The notes under the pieces: generated by a model | The model's input: the letters and a program-made list of their open reading frames with translations, nothing else | Database searches by the model: none | Told to the model about the DNA's origin: nothing | Translations under genes and position numbers: made by a program | Shown: positions 60,339-64,000 of the stretch, one piece after another | Layout of the letters: each line of letters starts with the position of its first letter | How positions within the stretch are numbered: position 1 is the stretch's first letter | NCBI RefSeq assembly: GCF_004803465.1 | Contig: NZ_SRSF01000004.1 | Coordinates: forward strand, 1-64,000 | Direction: 5' to 3' | Origin: Neolewinella litorea | GTDB taxonomy: Bacteria; Bacteroidota; Bacteroidia; Chitinophagales; Saprospiraceae | DNA: 64,000 nucleotides

Positions 60339-61643
60339 TCAGGCGGCGGCGGTTGACGGATCTTCCTCCTCCATCCCCTCGTTGCGGACCAGGGTACGGT
60401 ACAGGAAGTCGACGATCCGGTATGCGATCGTCAGGATGGCCGAATAGACCGAAAAAAGGATGACCCCGCTGAGGGTAGTATAATCTACTAGGAAGTATAG
60501 GACAAATACCTGGGTCAGGATCGTCGCGGCGATGAAGAGGTAGGGGTTCGGGATAATTCCCCGGGAGGACGACATCACGTGGGCCACCCCACTAATCATC
60601 ATCAAACAGCTGCCCAGGGTCATCAGCACCACCTCCGTTTCGAGGTCCTGGTACTTGCTACCCAGTATCCAGAGGAAGATATCGGGAAACAGGTAAACCG
60701 CTCCGACGATGAAAGCCGAAAGCACCAGCAGTAGTCCGAGCACCTGAAAGAAGCGCAGGATGATCACCCGCCGATCCGGGGGCAGGCGCGCGTAGCGCGG
60801 TACGATGAGCATGTCTATTGAAAGCCGCACCAGCGTGAGCAGCATCATCAGCCGGGAAAGCGCGCCGATCTGGGCGATGCTTTCCGTGGTGCTGAAAATG
60901 GCGATCAGCCAGACGGTGATCTGTCCGGATACACAATAGTAGATACTGCCTGGCAGAATCCGCTTTACGGTCTTCAGGATGCGCTTGCGGTAATATTCGC
61001 TGCTCCCGGTCTGCCAGTCTGCCTTCCTGAGCGACAACTCGCGGAACTGGAGGTTGCCCCGCACCTGACTGGCCCCCGAGGCGAGAATCGCCACGGCGGC
61101 GAAGGGGAAGAAGAGCAGGCTCGGAATGGTGATCAGCAGCCGCAGCACGTTGATCTGCACGTTGACCTTCAGCAGGTCGTTGATGTCCTGGTGGAGCTTC
61201 GGGACGGTCTGCAGGAGCGAACCCGACAACTGCGCCCAGAAAGTTGGCGTGAGGCACAGGATAAGCAGGATGGATTGCCACCACACCACCCCCTGCTCCT
61301 GCAAGAGGTAGTAGAGTATGGGCACCGATACGAGCAAGCTGCCGACGGCAAATTGCCGGCGCATGTGCATGCCGGTCGCCAGGATCTTGCCCAGCTCGGG
61401 TTTGTCCCGCCAGTTCTTGCCGCCCTCCGACATCACCCCCGTGGAGATGCCCCCGTCGGCCAGCACCGTCATGGTCCCCAGCATCGTATTGGCCAGAGTG
61501 TAATAGGCGTACTGCTCCGTGGACAGCACGTGGATGATGAAGATGCCGCAAATGAATCCGACACCCTGAATAAGCAGCTGAGCGCCCCCCGTTACACTTA
61601 CCAGTTTGCCCCATTTGACCAACTGAGGAGCACGCGCCGCCAT
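60339..61643 (-). CDS. Polysaccharide flippase (Wzx-like)
   Basis: The chosen start is ATG 61643 (MAARAPQLVKWGKLVSVTGG), giving 434 residues. The longer frame to 61715 overlaps the Wzc gene. The protein has about 12 hydrophobic helices in the polysaccharide-transporter/MATE-like pattern, such as GAQLLIQGVGFICGIFIIHVLS at the start and YYTLANTMLGTMTVLADGGISTGV. It should flip lipid-linked repeat units across the inner membrane before Wzy acts. It sits 25 bp after the wzc-like gene and begins the assembly part of the cluster. Confidence 0.88.
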   Translation of the reverse strand: MAARAPQLVKWGKLVSVTGGAQLLIQGVGFICGIFIIHVLSTEQYAYYTLANTMLGTMTVLADGGISTGVMSEGGKNWRDKPELGKILATGMHMRRQFAVGSLLVSVPILYYLLQEQGVVWWQSILLILCLTPTFWAQLSGSLLQTVPKLHQDINDLLKVNVQINVLRLLITIPSLLFFPFAAVAILASGASQVRGNLQFRELSLRKADWQTGSSEYYRKRILKTVKRILPGSIYYCVSGQITVWLIAIFSTTESIAQIGALSRLMMLLTLVRLSIDMLIVPRYARLPPDRRVIILRFFQVLGLLLVLSAFIVGAVYLFPDIFLWILGSKYQDLETEVVLMTLGSCLMMISGVAHVMSSSRGIIPNPYLFIAATILTQVFVLYFLVDYTTLSGVILFSVYSAILTIAYRIVDFLYRTLVRNEGMEEEDPSTAAA

Positions 61644-61668
61644 TTTAGAAAAAGATTGCAACAAGGAC

Positions 61669-64000
61669 CTATTCGTAATAGCCGTAACCGTAGCCGTAGG
61701 ACGACTTGGGATCAATTCCGTTAATAACCAGGTTTACCCGCGGCAGTTTCCCGGCCTCGACCATCTCGTTGATGTAGCCGGCGCTCTTTTTGGGCGTCAC
61801 GTTTATCCGGGCGACGAATAGCGTAAGGTTGACCAGATCTTTCATGAGAAGTCCGTCAGTTACAATGCCAACGGGCGGCGCGTCGAGGATGACCACGTCG
61901 AACTCCTGTCGCAGCCGGTGGACGAGGTTTGTCATCCTGCCTTCCATCAGCAGTTCGGCGGGGTTGGGGGGTAGGGGGCCACTCGTGATAAGGTGCAGCC
62001 CCTCCTGCGAGGTGGGGCGAATGATATCTTCGTAGGACGACTTGCCGATGAGGTAATTGGACAATCCGACGGCTTTGTGGTCAACGGCTTCGTCGGTCAC
62101 CATCTCCGCCAGCCGGGGCTTACGCATGTCCAGCCCAACCACAACTACCCGTTTTTTGGATAGGGCCAGGGCGGCGGAAAGGTTGGTGGCAATGAAACTC
62201 TTTCCTTCCCCACTCACGCTCGAAGTGACCAGAATCACCGACGATTGCTCGCTGGGCAGCAAAAAGCCCAGGTTGGTGCGCAGCAGACGGAAGGCTTCCG
62301 CCGCTCCGTTCCGGTTCGTCTTGGTAACGATCACCGTTCCGTGGTCGGGACTCTTGATGATGCGACCCACGACGGGGTAGGGCATGTACTTCATAATCTC
62401 CCGCTCCGTTCCGATGGTGGTGCCGAGCAATTCCCGCAGGAAGATCAGGCTGCCGGGGATGAATAGGCCCATTCCGATGGCCAGCAGGTAAAAGGCCGGT
62501 TCGTTCGGGGAGATCGGCGCGGACGTGCTGGATGCCCGGTCGATGATCCGGGTGTTGGGCACCTGGGCGGCGATCGACAGGGCGGCCTCCTCCCGTTTTT
62601 CGAGCAGGAACATGAAGAGGTTTTGCTTGATCTCCTGCTGGCGCATGATCTGCAGCAGCCGTTGCTCGTTGCCGGGGATGCGCGTCATCTGCGCCTGCAA
62701 GGGACGGATGCGTTCCTCGATCTTGGATACCCGTTCGTTCGTCTCACGCAAGAGGGAGTTGACACTCCGCAGGATGCTGCGTTTCAAGTCGCCCAGCTTT
62801 TCGTCGAAGGTGGCCACCATGGGGTGATCAGGCGTGACGGTCTCCAGGCGCTGGTCGCGTCGGAAGATCTGGTCGTTGTACTCCGTGATCAGTTGGGCGA
62901 GGACGCCGGAAATGATCTCCGAGGAAACGGGCAACATCTCGAAATTCTCGTCGCCCTCCGTCAGGGTGTTGCGGATGTCAATGATCAGGTCCCGGCGGAC
63001 CTGCAACTCGGCCAGTTGCGCGTCGGCCTCGTTCATCTGCGCAAGGTAGTTGGCACCCTGGGTCTGGATATCCACGCTCAGGTTGGCGCTACGCTTGAAA
63101 CTGGCTACGTTGCTTTCGACTTCGTAGAGTTCATCGGTGACGTAATCGAGGCGTTCCTCAAGGAAGCTCAGGGTCTGCCCGCCCGTCTGGCTCTGCTGTT
63201 CCACGATCTGCTGCTCGTAGACCGTGACCAGCGCGTCGAGTATGTCGCGGGCCTTATCCGGGATCGGGTCGGAAAGGTAAAGGGTAACTACGCCCGAACG
63301 CTCCACCTGCTGTACGCTGAGCGAGTTGTTGTACTGCAGGGCTACCCGGGTCGGGTTCATGACGTTGACCTGGTAAATGGAGGTGTTGTCCTCGGGTGGA
63401 TCGTCGCTGGAGATCGTCATGGCAAATTGCCGGTTGCCGATTTCAAACGGCTCGCCGTAGCTGACGCTCGTGGTGTCGCCTCCGTAGCGGATCAGGGAGA
63501 AAGTGCTGGGATTGTCGAAACGCACCATCACGCTTCCGTACTCCACCGGGGTATCGGGGGTGGCCTTGGTAGTGTCGAGCAGCACCAGGCCGAAATTCTC
63601 GGGCTGGTATATCTCGGTGTTTCTGACGGCACCCTGGTGGATGTAGCTGATGTCGAGCCCCAGCAGGTTGACTACCCGCTCCATCAGGTACTTCGACCGG
63701 AGCATATAGATCTCGTTGTCGATCACGTAGGTGTTCTCGAAGCCCAGTTGCTGGGAGATCACTTCTTTGGACAGGCCGGCCTGGCCGCCCGACTGTTCCT
63801 GGATGAGCATTGACGTCTGCGCCAGATAGACAGGGGTGGTATACCGGAGGTGCAGCCAGGCGGCACCGACGCAGGCGGCAATGGCCAGGACGAACCAGTA
63901 CCAGTTCCGCTTCATCCGGTTCAGCAGCGAGGCATAGTCGAGTTGCACCGCCGGAGCGAAGTCCTGCTGGCCCGGACTTCCGGTCCGCCAGTTCTGGGGG
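61669..64000 (-). CDS. Wzc-like tyrosine autokinase / chain-length regulator, 5' end beyond the window
   Basis: The reading frame is open to the right edge (codons before GTG 63948 read GQQDFAPAVQLDYASLL), so the true start is outside and the gene is partial. The visible part has an N-terminal transmembrane helix (NWYWFVLAIAACVGAAWL), a long periplasmic Wzz-type region with coiled coils, and a second helix (AFYLLAIGMGLFIPGSLIF). A BY-kinase domain follows with Walker A VSGEGKSFIATNLS, Walker A' VVVVGLDMRKPRL and Walker B FDVVILDAPPVGI. The C-terminus is Tyr-rich (SSYGYGYGYYE), the autophosphorylation cluster. It controls chain length and export with a Wza-type channel, probably encoded beyond the edge. 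Confidence 0.94.
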   Translation of the reverse strand, partial: PQNWRTGSPGQQDFAPAVQLDYASLLNRMKRNWYWFVLAIAACVGAAWLHLRYTTPVYLAQTSMLIQEQSGGQAGLSKEVISQQLGFENTYVIDNEIYMLRSKYLMERVVNLLGLDISYIHQGAVRNTEIYQPENFGLVLLDTTKATPDTPVEYGSVMVRFDNPSTFSLIRYGGDTTSVSYGEPFEIGNRQFAMTISSDDPPEDNTSIYQVNVMNPTRVALQYNNSLSVQQVERSGVVTLYLSDPIPDKARDILDALVTVYEQQIVEQQSQTGGQTLSFLEERLDYVTDELYEVESNVASFKRSANLSVDIQTQGANYLAQMNEADAQLAELQVRRDLIIDIRNTLTEGDENFEMLPVSSEIISGVLAQLITEYNDQIFRRDQRLETVTPDHPMVATFDEKLGDLKRSILRSVNSLLRETNERVSKIEERIRPLQAQMTRIPGNEQRLLQIMRQQEIKQNLFMFLLEKREEAALSIAAQVPNTRIIDRASSTSAPISPNEPAFYLLAIGMGLFIPGSLIFLRELLGTTIGTEREIMKYMPYPVVGRIIKSPDHGTVIVTKTNRNGAAEAFRLLRTNLGFLLPSEQSSVILVTSSVSGEGKSFIATNLSAALALSKKRVVVVGLDMRKPRLAEMVTDEAVDHKAVGLSNYLIGKSSYEDIIRPTSQEGLHLITSGPLPPNPAELLMEGRMTNLVHRLRQEFDVVILDAPPVGIVTDGLLMKDLVNLTLFVARINVTPKKSAGYINEMVEAGKLPRVNLVINGIDPKSSYGYGYGYYE

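Overview
The window looks like a chromosomal segment of a high-GC member of the Bacteroidetes, most likely the Saprospiria (Lewinella/Neolewinella type). The evidence is a type IX secretion sorting domain on a DUF1501 protein, Bacteroidetes-type promoters (TAnnTTTG at -7), a futalosine-pathway menaquinone enzyme (MqnC), the eno/FtsB-like/sucD and recF/DUF721 neighbourhoods, and DUF1800/DUF1501 and Wzc-type exopolysaccharide genes. The species call is inference. No rRNA, tRNA or CRISPR array was seen.

Layout. 1-1.3 kb: the 5' end of an IS5-like transposase running off the left edge, a 36-bp degenerate repeat block, a small membrane protein and gene-poor DNA. 1.3-3.5 kb: aminopeptidase P, then a mosaic of intergenic repeats. 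3.5-12.1 kb (minus strand): a tightly coupled three-gene operon encoding a 1708-residue kinase-like/AAA ATPase/GAF/adenylate cyclase protein, a catalase-related haemoprotein resembling coral allene oxide synthase, and a lipoxygenase with all five iron ligands including the C-terminal isoleucine. This predicted oxylipin pathway joined to a cAMP-type signalling protein is the most interesting system in the window.

12.3-30.9 kb: mostly housekeeping and envelope genes. They are a TPR protein, two small TonB-C-terminal proteins, a di-haem cytochrome c lipoprotein, rbfA, a rhomboid protease, a phosphodiesterase-alkaline phosphatase fusion, mqnC, an RsmI-like methyltransferase, DsbD, a SCO1-type protein, an HD-family protein, nadC, ssb, endonuclease III, DUF721 and recF. 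31-39.6 kb: dapD, a TIM-barrel isomerase with a membrane protein, a GMC oxidoreductase, carA, enolase, an FtsB/DivIC-like protein and sucD.

39.8-64 kb (all minus strand): a capsule/exopolysaccharide region. It has sugar-nucleotide genes for GDP-fucose (gmd, fcl) and UDP-glucuronate/UDP-xylose (ugd, UXS), an initiating phosphoglycosyltransferase, several glycosyltransferases, an acetyltransferase, a Wzy-like polymerase, a flippase and a Wzc-like tyrosine autokinase that runs off the right edge. A DUF1800/DUF1501 secretion-type pair with its own promoter and terminator sits inside this region.

Across the window there are several repeat families that genes do not explain. They include two arrays of 26-bp units that each form a small hairpin and whose stems covary between units and arrays, both in convergent intergenic gaps; a dispersed 21-bp GC-rich motif with three exact copies and one copy inside a gene; and a helically phased 10-bp repeat upstream of ssb.
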